DNA of 64,000 bases from Citrobacter koseri. GTDB lineage: Bacteria; Pseudomonadota; Gammaproteobacteria; Enterobacterales; Enterobacteriaceae. Within the stretch, counting starts at the first letter, position 1, and the number at the start of each line of letters is the position of its first letter. The stretch lies in assembly GCA_900446925.1 (NCBI GenBank), contig UAVY01000001.1, positions 793,824 through 857,823 of the forward strand. Reading direction: 5' to 3'. The translations under genes were made by a program, and so were the position numbers. The notes under the pieces are model-generated. The model was given only the letters and a program-made list of their open reading frames with translations. It ran no database searches and had not been told where the DNA came from. Of this stretch, positions 20,985 to 30,095 are shown piece after piece.

Positions 20985-21345
20985 CTAAGCTGCGAGGAGA
21001 ACGACAATATTGCCGGCACGTCAAAAAACGTCACTATTTGCAGTCAAAGAGACTTACTACAGCAACGTGGCCAGCGAAAAGTTGCGTCTTCCCACCCACG
21101 ATACATGTGACATCATCACCCGCCGCTGTAAAGGCTCTGGATCGTATCTTTCTTGAGGGCCATTGTTACGCGAAGGCAGGTGTGATGCTGAATGACTTTA
21201 CCCCTTCTGGCGTTTCTCAGCTTAACCTGTTTGACGAGTTACAACCTCGGAGGGATAGCGCCGGAATGGCAAATGAATAGTGAAATGCTCTCACCATCTT
21301 ATGCAACAAAATGGTCAGATCTTCCTCGCGCTTACATTTGCTAAT
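20985..21345 (+). pseudogene. 3' fragment of a umuC-like error-prone DNA polymerase gene
   Basis: Translation in pieces gives FAVKETYYSNVAS, KALDRIFLEGHCYAKAGVMLNDFTPSGVSQLNLFDELQPR, then SEMLSPSYATKWSDLPRA. This is the C-terminal third of UmuC/SamB-type Y-family polymerases, including the beta-clamp-binding motif QLNLFDE. The catalytic palm and fingers are absent and the frame changes at least twice. Plasmid-borne umuC homologues are common, so this is probably debris of a mobile element next to the tRNA-Thr hotspot. Confidence 0.7.
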
Positions 21346-21730
21346 TCTGACCACCCGGTATATACGCTGGTTAACCTGCAGGCGGAGTAATCTGCTTCAG
21401 CGACTTTGCAGCTTCCTCTTCAGACATATGAAACTGAACGCGATGATACGCAGTGACATCGAGTGCAAACACCTCCGTAGAGACAACCCAAAAAACTGAA
21501 AGTAATGACGGTAAAAGGCTGCAAATATTTGGGCATCGGTCATTACGCACAGTTGACACTGGGTAGTACAAAAAAGTCTTAGCTTGAGATATTTTCCTTT
21601 TTCCAAACGGACCCCATCATGTGCAATGTCAACACCTGACAGAGTAAATGTCATGAATTTAACTACATGATGAGAGATATAATGAACGGGACAATAACTT
21701 TATATCATCATTTATGGCGATGATTGAGTA
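21346..21730. other. Stretch without a recognised gene
   Basis: About 385 bp between the umuC and methylase fragments. An 85-codon frame on the minus strand (21397-21654, starting MTFTLSGVDIAHDGVRLEKG) could be real, but I recognise no family and see no convincing ribosome-binding site, so it is not called as a gene. Confidence 0.4.
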
Positions 21731-21982
21731 ATGAAATATCCAGGCGGAAAAAGCAAGTGCTTTCAGCGGCTCATTAATATTATGCCGCAGCACCATACTT
21801 ATATTGAAACCCATCCAGGTGGTGGGACTGTCATGCGCAATAAATTACCGGCCGACAGAAATATAGGTATTGAGCTTGATATCAATATAGTACAGCGATG
21901 GCGTGATGAGGAAGATAACGTATGTGAACGTGTTCACACAGATGCGGTATCGTTCCTTCGGAACTATAAGTTTAAACGATAG
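21731..21982 (+). pseudogene. N-terminal fragment of a Dam-type (D12 class) DNA adenine methyltransferase
   Basis: The start MKYPGGKSKCFQRLINIMPQHHTYIETHPGGGTV gives the SAM-binding motif of phage Dam methylases (PGGKS, then a GGG after the first strand) and NIGIELDINIVQRW. The frame ends after 83 residues; the DPPY catalytic motif and target-recognition domain are missing. It is a prophage-type gene cut off by deletion next to the integrase remnant. Confidence 0.65.
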
Positions 21983-22099
21983 CGTAGCGAAAGACTTCAC
22001 TACAACGCTGGCGAACCTTCTTTGCCTTCTCTGTCGCGCCCACGGCTTTCCATTCGACGTAGCACATTCAGTAGAACCTAAAGGCCTCCAGAACGTCAG

Positions 22100-22453
22100 A
22101 AGCATACCCTTCTGACCATCGGCTTCGTTCCGTGCCATTCAAGCGCCACGGCCTGAAACGTGTTGTTGAGCTGCACATCAACCCGCTTTTCTTCTTTCCT
22201 GGCAAAATGATGGATCGATACCTTCGGCCAGCTTTTTCTTGGCTTCATCACGTAGTGCCCTGGCTTGTGCAAGGGAGACTGCCGGATAGACACCAAAAGC
22301 CATACGCTTCTCTTTTCCATTGAAGCGATATTTCATCCGCCAGTATCGAGAACCAGAGGGAACGACTTCAAGATACAAACCAGCTCCGTCTGCCAGCTTG
22401 CAGGCTTTCTCTCTGGATTTAGCGACATCAACCTGTCGGGCATTTTAGCTTCA
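22100..22453 (-). pseudogene. N-terminal fragment of a P4-like (DUF4102) tyrosine integrase
   Basis: Reading leftward from the ATG at 22451-22453 and allowing one extra A, the sequence continues as REKACKLADGAGL, YLEVVPSGSRYWRMKYRFNGKEKRMAFGVYP and AQARALRDEAKKKLAEGIDP. This is the arm-binding domain of P4-like integrases. The core-binding and catalytic domains are lost after ~110 residues. It starts ~165 bp from the duplicated tRNA-Thr 3' end and reads away from it, the position of an integrase beside its att site. It therefore marks an older island in the same tRNA gene. Confidence 0.7.
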
Positions 22454-22619
22454 TTGGGGGCATATCCCTGGACCGAGCACAGAATACCCCCACTTGTGCC
22501 CCCAACTGTAACTTGATTCCGGTTGAGTCCAGTTGATAACAGGAGATAAGATACGGGCCAGAAGGCGCAGTATACGGGCTTTGAGTTGATTTCGGTAGAC
22601 CTGGGAAGAATTTGGAAGT

Positions 22620-22661
22620 GATAATAGGAGTCGAACCTACGACCTTCGCATTACGAATGCG
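22620..22661. repeat. attL: duplicated 3' part of tRNA-Thr
   Basis: An exact 42-bp copy of the tRNA-Thr gene segment at 33583-33624 (T-arm, variable loop and anticodon stem). The copy is not a full tRNA. Together the two mark the ends of a ~10.96-kb integrated island. Confidence 0.9.
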
Positions 22662-22749
22662 TAAATTGATCTAATAAAATCAATACCTATCGAATTTAAA
22701 TGGATTTTTTGCCACAATATCGCCACAGTTCGTTAGGAATCAGGTTGAA

Positions 22750-23824
22750 ATGGCGACTATACGCAAACGTGGTAACTACCAATGGGAAGCTCAGATCCGT
22801 AAACGTGGTTTTCCCTCCCAAACCAAAACCTTTAACACCAAAGTGGAAGCAGAGGCATGGGCCAAAATGATCGAGTCAGAAATGGCGAGAGGTGTTTGGC
22901 TCAGCCGGAGCGAAGCGGAATCTACAACACTGTATGAAACCCTAACGCGCTATGAAAAAGAGATTGTTCCCGGCAAAAAAGGAGCAGTGCAAGATCACTC
23001 CCTAGTGCGGATACTAAAAGGTACTCAGCTGGCGAAAAACTATATGGCCAGCATCAGGAGCGCTGATGTCGCCAAACTCAGGGATGAATGGTTGAAAATC
23101 TATGCTCCTGCAACCGTTTTAAGGCGTTTGGCGTTACTTTCTCACGTATTCAACGTTTCGCGTAAAGAATGGGGCATGGAAAGCCTGCTTAACCCCTGTA
23201 GAAGCCATTCGCAAACCCCAACCCAAGAATGCCAGAACTAGGCGCCTGGAAACGCAGCCAGTACTTTCAGAGAAAACCGGTGTTACGTCAGGAAAGGAAA
23301 TAGCTAACGAGATCGAACATATTATCGCCGCAACACATTCCGTAGTATTGCCAGCAATCATTCTTCTGGCGTTAGAGACAGCCATGCGCCGTAGCGAGAT
23401 CGCAGAACTACGCTGGCGCTTTATCGACCTTGAGAAGCGAGTTGCACATTTACCAGATACTAAGAATGGGAATGCCCGCGATGTCCCCTTATCAACGAAA
23501 GCAATAAAAATGCTCTCCAATCTCAAGGAACACGCTAAACTTGGGACTGACAAGGTTTTCAATATGCGTGCGGACGCGATAACTCAAGCTTTTGACCGAG
23601 CTGTAAAGCGAGCCCGAGAAAGGTATGTAGAAACTAATCCACACTGTGATGACACTTTCCTAAAAGATCTGAGATTTCATGACCTGCGGCATGAAGCCAC
23701 TTCACGACTTGCGGTAATCTTCCCCATGCATGAGTTGACAAAAATAACGGGACATAAAGACCCCAGGATGCTTATGCGCTATTATCATCCAAAGGCTGAA
23801 GATTTGGCAAAAAAATTAGACTAA
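22750..23824 (+). CDS. int: Tyrosine recombinase/integrase of the thrW island (apparent frameshift)
   Basis: Site-specific recombinase starting 89 bp inside attL. The N-terminal arm/SAM-like part (MATIRKRGNYQWEAQIRKRGFPSQTKTFNTKVEAEAWA) is followed by the core-binding domain (LAKNYMASIRSADVAKLRDEWL). The catalytic domain has Arg in ALETAMRRSEIAELRW, H-x-x-R in FHDLRHEATSRL, His in ITGHKDPRMLMRYYHP and a Tyr within MRYYHP. A frame change near 23200-23225 divides it, because the first piece stops at 23241 and the rest continues in another frame. Joined length is ~358 residues. It should catalyse island integration and excision at tRNA-Thr. Confidence 0.85.
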
Positions 23825-23841
23825 CAACCTAAGAGAAAAAA

Positions 23842-25240
23842 ATGCAATTTTTGAAAGATTTAATCTCTAGTATGTATAAACACATTGACACCAGAATAAA
23901 TAGTCCAATCTTAGGTACATTGAGTGCTATATTTGTAATTTTATACTGGGATAAATTCACATTGCTATTTTGGGGAACTGGAACAATCGACTCCAGAGTC
24001 ACTCAATTTAAATCATTCTTAACTGGGATTACCACTTCAGAATATTTATTGATAGCATTTCTGATACTAGCATATTTATTTTTATTACCCTTAGTAAATT
24101 ATCTTACTGGGTTAATTCAAGGTGAGATAGAACACATAAGATATTGTTCTAGCATTAATCAAAAAGTAAAAAAAGAGAAAGAAAGAGCACGGCTTATTAA
24201 CTCAAAATATAAGGCTGAGCATGAGAGTGAAATTGCAGCTCAAGAAATCATCGAAGAAATAGCATTTAGCAATGAAAAAATCGAACAACAAAAAACACTA
24301 ACTGAAGATATAAAGGAACGCTCTAAAGCATCCTCGGTAATTATTAAAGCGATGTACGAAAAATCTCAGAAAATGAAAATTGAACTGGAGACTTCTATCA
24401 AAGAAAAAACAAGCAGCAGAAATCAAACTCTCACGAGAGGCTATGAGCAGAGAGAGAGAAAAAATGAGCTATGACAAACTGAAATATCAAATCGAGGAAA
24501 AAAAGAAAATATCACAACTTTCTTCAGCCTTCTATTTAATTAATAAACTTGACTTAATACTTACTGCTGATTCAATTAAAATATCGCTTTCGGGTTTAGG
24601 CGCAGTAATCGCTAGTGTTTTTGGATACACATCTTTTACAAAATTACTCGAAGATGAAAATTTCAACACAGATTCTTTAGAGGCGATTGATTATATAATT
24701 TACTCAGAAAGTTTAATAACGGATATTAAATCAATAATCGAAGACGAAAATATTGATGAAGATACTGACAGCTACACTTTATTTGAACATTTACAGAATA
24801 TATTCGAAGAGGATCTCAATATAAAAATCCTTACAAAAGATGAGGTCAGTGAAAAAATACGTGACAATCTTGAGGAAAATGGTATGTACGACTTGATTCA
24901 TTGTGATGAAGTAAGTGGTAGCATAGCAGAAACTAACGCTTACTTTGAATATGTAGAAAACCTGCAAATTATAGACAGCGAACTCACTGATGAATCGTTT
25001 AAAGTCAAGTTCGAGTGTATCCTTTCAGGAACCACTCATGAAGACAAGCCTTATTGCGGTGAAGAAATTGATGTCTCCTTTACAAATAAAAGTAAAATCA
25101 TACTAGGCAAGTTTGCCATAGGAGAAGCAGAAATTGAAGAGATTGGGAGTTCTGTGAAAGACTATCATGAAGAAGATGATTACGAACCTCAAGAAATCAG
25201 TAGTACAGTTAATGAAAAAAAATACGATAATGAGTTTTGA
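23842..25240 (+). CDS. Uncharacterised membrane-anchored coiled-coil protein (apparent frameshift)
   Basis: I do not recognise a named family. Residues ~20-55 and ~65-95 contain hydrophobic segments (SPILGTLSAIFVILYW, and EYLLIAFLILAYLFLLPLV), then a long charged coiled coil runs to ~residue 230. Joining the frames at the A-run near 24410 (one A short) continues the coil as AAEIKLSREAMSREREKM. A globular acidic C-terminal part (residues ~250-460) contains NEELD-rich stretches and GEEIDVSFTNKSKIILG. A short hydrophobic SLSGLGAVIASVFGY lies between. It begins 17 bp after int and ends 4 bp before the next small gene. An antiviral or stress role is only a guess from location and architecture. Confidence 0.6.
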
Positions 25241-25244
25241 ATAA

Positions 25245-25433
25245 ATGAATTCAATATATGATAAGCGTACTAAAGCTTTCAAGAAAGCGGAGGCGAGTTT
25301 ATATTTATCAAACAAAGATCCGCGAGGGTTACCATACTATGAACTAATAAAGAGCAAGGTCATTAATGGAGAATTGACTTATGAAGAAGCTAGACTTGAG
25401 GTATTTAACTATTACACTGGAAAATCAAAATAA
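25245..25433 (+). CDS. Small protein, antitoxin-like C-terminus
   Basis: A 62-residue, highly charged protein. Its second half (YYELIKSKVINGELTYEEARLEVFNYYTG) has the pattern of VbhA-like antitoxin helices (G-E-x-T/S-x-E-E-A), but the family match is weak. It starts 4 bp after the coiled-coil gene, so the two are probably cotranscribed, and it is followed by a terminator. It may regulate or partner the upstream membrane protein. Function unknown. Confidence 0.55.
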   Translation: MNSIYDKRTKAFKKAEASLYLSNKDPRGLPYYELIKSKVINGELTYEEARLEVFNYYTGKSK

Positions 25434-25434
25434 A

Positions 25435-25465
25435 AGAAAGGCTAACCTTTGTTAGCCTCTTTCTA
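25435..25465. terminator. Hairpin terminator after the coiled-coil operon
   Basis: GAAAGGCTAAC, a short loop and GTTAGCCTCTTTC form a stem with U-rich flanks on both strands. It sits between convergent transcription units, so it can serve both. Confidence 0.7.
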
Positions 25466-25469
25466 ATTA

Positions 25470-25683
25470 CTAATAATTAAACCTATAATCATTTATTGCT
25501 TTCTTTAGCTTTTCAATTTGTTTGGACGCATCTTCTGAATCATAAATTCCGGTAGCAAAATAATAGTCTTCAATGCACAGAATATTTATCAAGGGAGTCA
25601 TAGAGTTTTTTTACAAATTCATTATTTTTGTCGGAAAAAAGGATTTTTAGCCCTTCCAAAACTAAGCTATTATAATCAACCAT
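25470..25683 (-). CDS. Small hypothetical protein downstream of trbL (apparent frameshift)
   Basis: From the ATG at 25681-25683, preceded by GGAGGTGGATA, an ideal ribosome-binding site, the frame reads MVDYNSLVLEGLKILFSDKN and NEFVKKLYDSL. A frame change follows near 25590, then EDYYFATGIYDSEDASKQIEKLKKAINDYRF to a TAG. Joined length is about 70 residues, mostly helical and charged. I know no family. The strong ribosome-binding site and frame continuity support a real gene. Confidence 0.5.
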
Positions 25684-25835
25684 TATCCACCTCCTTACAG
25701 GTGTTTAGTGGAAGCGTCAGTTAACGTTACCGCGCGCTAACTGACGCGCCTAAATCAAGATTTTTTACTGCCAGTAAAACTATCACCCTCCAAACTCATC
25801 CTGTTCGTGGTTACTCTGACGATTCGGCTGTGTGT

Positions 25836-27153
25836 TTACGTATTTGATTCGCTATTTCCCCCACCAACAGTCTGTTGTGTTCGGATAGAATTAGCACTTC
25901 CCTTCATCATCTGATACTCCGATGCTCCATTAGACAGCCCGCTCGCCATGTGAGAAGCCATGCGGCCAGCTCGTGAGAATGATGAAGCAAACCCCTGGCT
26001 TCCTCCGCTGACGCTACCTGTATTGCTCCCTGCAGAAGAACCACCGGAACCGCCTGATGGTTGTCCTCCAGAAGTATCTACGGAACCGGTATCTTCCCCG
26101 CCGCCAAATCCTCCACCTAAACCACCTTTATCACCAGAACCAGATTCTTCGGCCATCGCCGCTTGTGCAGATTCAAATGCTGCTTTTAGAGCGGAAGCAC
26201 CACCACTGACTTGAGCTGTAGCGCTCATTGCCATTGCCCCAGCGCCACTGATTGCAGTAGTAGCAGCGCCAGTAACCATACCTGCTCCAAAACCACCGAT
26301 CCCCTTGTAAGGACGCTCCTCCAACAACGCCTGATAACAACAACGGTAATTTATTCGTCAATACTAAAAGAATAATTGACGCCAGAAGTAAAACAATAAG
26401 ACTATTAAGATCAGGAATATCATTTTTAATAATAGAAAAATACTGATCTATAAATGATTGCCCAATCCCAATGATTAATGTCATTGTAAATAACTGAATA
26501 CCAATCGATAATACTGTGTGTAAGTAATTTATTGCTATATCAGAAGTCCATTTCGAGCCACCAAACCCAAGCAAAATAACTCCTGCATAACACAACACCC
26601 ATGCAGAAACTAACATTATTAGCATATTTATCGCGATAAGCGCCATTACTACTAATACTATTATCGCGACGGTTATCATAATGGTCGAAATCATTGGAGA
26701 CCAAATTGATGCTGCTGAACTGACCTTTGTTAATATCACAAAAGCTATATCAACTATGCTGGAGGGTGAAATACCAGTACTTGTTCCTAAAGCATTTGCT
26801 GCAAGTTGTCTCATTGAGTTAATTATAGATTGTGCTATGGCTGGGCCGTTGATTAAAAGATAATAAAAAAAACCAATCACGGCAAAAAAACGAACTATTT
26901 CTGCAAGTGCATTGATTAAACCTTCCCCTTGCATCGCCAACATACCAAATGTCCAAACCATACTGATTAATACCAGCCCCCAGAAGAGCCAATTCGCATA
27001 ATCACCAATTACTAATGACCATGTGCTGGCTACTTGTTGAAACTTATCTAATAACGTATCAAGTAATCCGCTACTATCTAATTGACCAGCATAAGCATTT
27101 ACAGAAAACAAAAAAATCATTCCCAAAAAAGTGAGTTTGCTTACTATTCTCAT
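25836..27153 (-). CDS. trbL: Conjugal transfer protein TrbL (VirB6-like; apparent frameshift)
   Basis: Polytopic inner-membrane channel component of P-type type IV secretion systems. The start at 27151-27153 (MRIVSKLTFLGMIFLFSVNAYAG) is a signal peptide. Then five or more membrane helices follow (WLFWGLVLISMVWTFGMLAM, AEIVRFFAVIGFFYYLLI, IMITVAIIVLVVMALIAINMLI, AWVLCYAGVILLGFGG). After a frame change near 26300 comes the glycine/serine-rich C-terminal tail (GGGFGGGEDTGS, FSRAGRMASHMASGLSNGASEYQMMKGS). This matches TrbL in length (~435) and layout. trbK lies immediately upstream. No other channel genes remain, so it cannot form a complete system. Confidence 0.8.
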
Positions 27154-27155
27154 AA

Positions 27156-27329
27156 TTACCATTCTCGCTTAGGGCTAGGATTGTTATTACTGCGCAGGGC
27201 ACATTTATCGTAGCTATGTTCGTTCAATTTATTCTCTGGCGTCGATAAACAATCTTCATCTTTTTTATCACAAGAGCATAGAATCAATGGAATGATTAGA
27301 ATAAAAATGACCAAAAGTTTATCTTTCAT
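27156..27329 (-). CDS. trbK: TrbK-like entry-exclusion lipoprotein
   Basis: A 57-residue protein. The N-terminus MKDKLLVIFILIIPLILCSCDKK is a lipoprotein signal with the lipobox LILC, so it would be anchored at the cysteine. Four more cysteines follow or flank this region. It lies between trbJ and trbL, the position of the entry-exclusion gene trbK in RP4, and its size and lipobox fit. Sequence similarity of TrbK proteins is low, so the name rests on position and architecture. The stop lies 2 bp before the trbL start. Confidence 0.65.
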   Translation of the reverse strand: MKDKLLVIFILIIPLILCSCDKKDEDCLSTPENKLNEHSYDKCALRSNNNPSPKREW

Positions 27330-27340
27330 TCAGCTATCCC

Positions 27341-28140
27341 TCACCAAATTCGCTTCGGGCTTGGTGTGTTCTCGCCAGCTAACGCTTTTTCATCAGCGAC
27401 TATTTGTTGGGCCTCTTTATCGGCCTGAGCCAGCGCCAGTGTTGCTGCAGCGTTTTGTTGAGCTACCAGAAGCGAGCGGATTTGCAGCAGCTGGTTTGTT
27501 TGAGCACTGGCAAGCTGGTTAGCGGCCTGAATAGCTTCCATTTGCCCTTGCGCGCCGGTTGGCCTGAGTTTGCAAATCTGTCAGGTTATCAGCATCGCTT
27601 TGCAGTGTTTCCTGCTGTTGATCGAGAGCCTTAAACACGGCGTCGTTCGCCTTTTTACGTGCCTCAGAGTTGTTCTGTTCAGCTTTTACGCAGTGCGCTA
27701 ATTTCATCCGCAGTACATTCAACATTACTGTTAAAGCAGGCCGACGATCTGTAATAGTTAATATCCTGATAACGTTTCAGATATGAATCGAGACTCCCGG
27801 CCTGATTTTTGTAGTAATTAAGAGTGTCCTGCGCCTGCAATAATTTGTTGATGGTCGAATTGGCCTGATCCCAGATATATGCCGCAGGTGCGACTGTATT
27901 TTTCAGCATGTTTTCATACTGCTGCAGCTGCGTCTGGTACTGCTGGATCTGTTTTAGCCACAGCCTGAACGTTATTGGACTGCGCTTGATTGTGGTCTGC
28001 ACCACATTAGTACCATCGATGACAGGGATACCGGCAGTCGCCGGTAATGCCATGATGGATGCCAGGAAGGAAGCTGCTAAAGATTTTTTAGCTGCTAAAA
28101 TCCCTCTCAGTGATGTAAATACTAGGAGCATTAACTTCAT
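27341..28140 (-). CDS. trbJ: P-type conjugative transfer protein TrbJ (VirB5-like; apparent frameshifts)
   Basis: Periplasmic minor pilus/tip protein of P-type conjugation systems. A signal-like segment (KKSLAASFLASIMALPATAGIPVIDG) precedes long amphipathic helices: QIQQYQTQLQQYENMLKN, AYIWDQANSTINKLLQAQDTLNYYK, NNSEARKKANDAVFKALDQQQETLQSDADNL, and EAIQAANQLASAQTNQLLQIRSLLVAQQNAAATLALAQADKEAQ. These are hallmarks of TrbJ. Frame changes lie near 27985, 27950, 27690 and 27560. The start at 28140 overlaps traJ; the true start could be slightly downstream. In RP4, trbJ is followed by trbK and trbL, as here. Confidence 0.78.
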
Positions 28141-28577
28141 TTGCCCACCTTAATTTTAACTGATTATTGATATTGAAAACTCGTACTTTTAACAGATACA
28201 GATATTTAGGAAGCCATAAATTTATTTTATCCAAGATTCTATCCATAATATTTCTTAGTTCTTGTCTGGTTGATTCTATTTTAGCAAGCAACGTTTTTAT
28301 TAATGAGGGTGAAAAATCAACTGTGCGTGGATCGTTAGCTAACCACAGTTTAAGTAACCCACCAAGTCGACCAAGATCAGCATTTACTCGGCTAAGCTCT
28401 ACAACCTGATCAATATCTACAATAGACTCAACCTGATAACCCATTGCTACTTTACGAATGAAACTCGCTACACTTAAGCCAGATGCTTCTGCATTTTCTT
28501 GGATTTGCGCTTTTTTCATCTGGCAAACAATAAACTTTAATTGGTGTTACTATTTTTTCTAGTCTGAGAAACGGTCA
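28088..28577 (-). CDS. traJ: Relaxosome oriT-binding protein TraJ (IncP type; apparent frameshifts)
   Basis: Small DNA-binding protein that recognises the oriT inverted repeat and positions the relaxase. From the ATG at 28575-28577 (MTVSQTRK) and allowing indels near 28535 and 28513, the sequence reads PIKVYCLPDEKAQIQENAEASGLSVASFIRKVAMGYQ, then RVNADLGRLGGLLKLWLANDPRTV and LLAKIESTRQELR. The KVYCLPDEKAQIQ...GLSVASF ribbon-helix-helix and the DLGRLGGLLKLWL block are the TraJ/MobC signature of RP4-like plasmids. It reads away from the adjacent oriT, as in RP4. The relaxase TraI that should follow has been replaced by trbJ, a deletion. Confidence 0.8.
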
Positions 28578-28602
28578 TATCATTCTCCATACAGGCGGTA
28601 GC

Positions 28603-28710
28603 CGATCAGCCTCGAAGAGCAGGACTCCATTGAGCAGCCCAGCTGCGAATAAGGGAAGGTAAAGTAGAAGCACCGTTTACGGTGGGCCTACTTTACATGT
28701 CCTGCCCCAC
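28603..28710. other. RP4/IncP-like origin of transfer (oriT)
   Basis: The sequence aligns with RP4 oriT over its functional core: the block CAGCTGCGAATAAGGGA, then an inverted repeat GTAAAGTAG (28659-28667)/CTACTTTAC (28688-28696) enclosing the CACCG-TTTA-CGGTG hairpin and the GGGCCTAC block. The nic region is ATGTCCTGCCCC (RP4: TATCCTGCCC), placing the nick between 28704 and 28705 by analogy. The traJ gene starts 26 bp to its left, as in RP4. It should be recognised by an IncP-type relaxase supplied in trans. Confidence 0.8.
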
Positions 28711-28861
28711 TGTTGCCGTTGTATATCTGTGTACCCATTGTGTATTTCGGTGTAAGCAATGTGTTTTCTTGATGTATTTCTGCAGGTTTATTCATATATT
28801 AAGTGTGTAATGCATGTGTTTTCTGAAAGGAAACTGATTTAAATACCAAACTTTAAGATAA

Positions 28862-29143
28862 TTATTCTCTCGGTTTTATCTTCGGTGGCCTACCTCGTTT
28901 CTTTTGAACCATTTCAGCACGCTGCATTAAATCGCGGTTTTCCAACTCTGATTCAACAGAATTATCTATCCACTCTTTAACATCTTCTCGACGCCACAAA
29001 AGCCGCTTATTGCCAGGAAGACGGCATCTGGGAGGGAGGCATTTAGGATTCCGAGTTGCATCACTACGGATACTTTTCACTGTTTTCTTCAAAGCAAAAG
29101 CTAACTCTTCGACGGTTATAAGTTCAGGCATAACTGGTTTCAT
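28862..29143 (-). CDS. Helix-turn-helix DNA-binding protein, excisionase/MerR-like
   Basis: A 93-residue protein whose core (MPELITVEELAFALKKTVKSIRSDATRNPKCLPPRCRLPGNKRLLWRREDVKEWI) is the winged helix-turn-helix of AlpA/excisionase-type regulators, ending in the typical W-R-x-x-D-V-x-x-W. A basic C-terminal tail with KKRGRPPKIKPRE resembles an AT-hook. It lies behind oriT and may control transfer genes or assist excision of the island. No closer family is recognised. Confidence 0.65.
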   Translation of the reverse strand: MKPVMPELITVEELAFALKKTVKSIRSDATRNPKCLPPRCRLPGNKRLLWRREDVKEWIDNSVESELENRDLMQRAEMVQKKRGRPPKIKPRE

Positions 29144-29458
29144 AGCAGAACCTATCTCTCAGAAAATATTTTCAGGATTTTAGCCGCTAAAATTTTAGCC
29201 GCTAAATTTTGCAAACCAACGTTAAGAATTGAGAATACCCAAAAATTATCACCTGAAATATTTCTGTCAACACCTCAACAGCCAGAGGAAATAAAAAAAC
29301 CACTGGACCAGCTCTATTTTTTTGTTCGTTTTTTGCACAGCAATAAGGTTTTAATAAGTCTTTTAGTGTTTTGGTTATATATATGGTTAAAGATCTGGTT
29401 AGATGGCTGTGGAAAAGGCGTTTTACGAATTGAATATTATAATAAATTTCATCCACAG

Positions 29459-29524
29459 GCGTACCTCAAATGTCATGAAAGCGTACCTCATATGTCATGA
29501 AATGGCCCTCATATGTCATAAACA
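29459..29524. repeat. Three iteron-like 22-bp direct repeats
   Basis: Units begin at 29459, 29481 and 29503. Units 1 and 2 differ at one base (core TACCTCAAATGTCATGAAA versus TACCTCATATGTCATGAAA). Unit 3 is a degenerate copy sharing CCTCATATGTCAT. The 22-bp period equals about two helix turns, which is typical of Rep-binding iterons. Confidence 0.65.
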
Positions 29525-29678
29525 CAAAAAAACAAGAACAGGTTATAAACATAGTTACTAACAGAATTTGTTGATAAATACACAGGATATACGCAAAAAA
29601 TATAAATTGTTTAGCTAAACAAAATAGCAATAAGATAAATGAAACAAAATGTAAATTATGGATTTTGGCTATAGTTAC

Positions 29679-29704
29679 CCACAAAGGTTAGCTAACCTTT
29701 GTGG
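29679..29704. repeat. Perfect 26-bp palindrome
   Basis: Each half is CCACAAAGGTTAG and the centre is GC. The inner part GGTTAGCTAACC resembles the stem of the terminator near 25440. It could be an operator, or a replication-linked dyad given the nearby iterons. There is no T-run on either side, so it is not a standard terminator. Confidence 0.6.
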
Positions 29705-30095
29705 TATCTCATAATTATGAGAGTACCATCATTAACAACGGATATATCGAAACGAGTAACAGTAAATGCTCCTCGATGGCTTGTTTAGCAAAAAATCTAA
29801 ACTTTACTAAGTATGTATGAAGGACAAAACCTGATCCCAAATAGAAAGGAATGGTCAATGGATAGGTGTTTTTGCTGCATAGCAACGCTACTCGCAATAA
29901 AACCAGAAAGATAGGAATACTAAAACCCGACAGGTGAGGCCGGGCTTGAGTATTTGTAGCTTTGGGCGAAGGGGACATCCCACATTAGACGAAAAAATTC
30001 TATAATGAATTGTTGAGGTAAGCAATTAGGTATTATCTAAAACAAGTTATCGCTGATGTAAAAGTTGTTATCTAACAAGTAGAAAGGTGAGAATT

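Larger units (their letters stand above)
29146..30086. other. Non-coding AT-rich region with plasmid-origin-like repeats
   Basis: About 940 bp without a convincing gene; frames here are low-complexity and lack ribosome-binding sites. It contains direct repeats at 29459-29524, a perfect palindrome at 29679-29704 and two copies of an ATTTTAGCCGCTAAA-like element near 29178-29206. The composition and the repeats suggest a replication or partition region of a former plasmid. No Rep gene was found in the window. Confidence 0.5.

Noticed and set aside
22541..22600. Shared ATAAGATACGGGC motif with 13185-13200 as a possible direct repeat bounding the scr block
   Set aside because: The identity is only about 13 bp and the flanks differ, so it could be chance.
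29459..29524. Possible CRISPR array
   Set aside because: The three repeats are directly adjacent without spacers, so they are iteron-like, not CRISPR.
29715..29978. 87-codon minus-strand frame with hydrophobic stretches
   Set aside because: Low-complexity sequence, no ribosome-binding site, and it lies in the repeat-rich presumed replication region; no family recognised.
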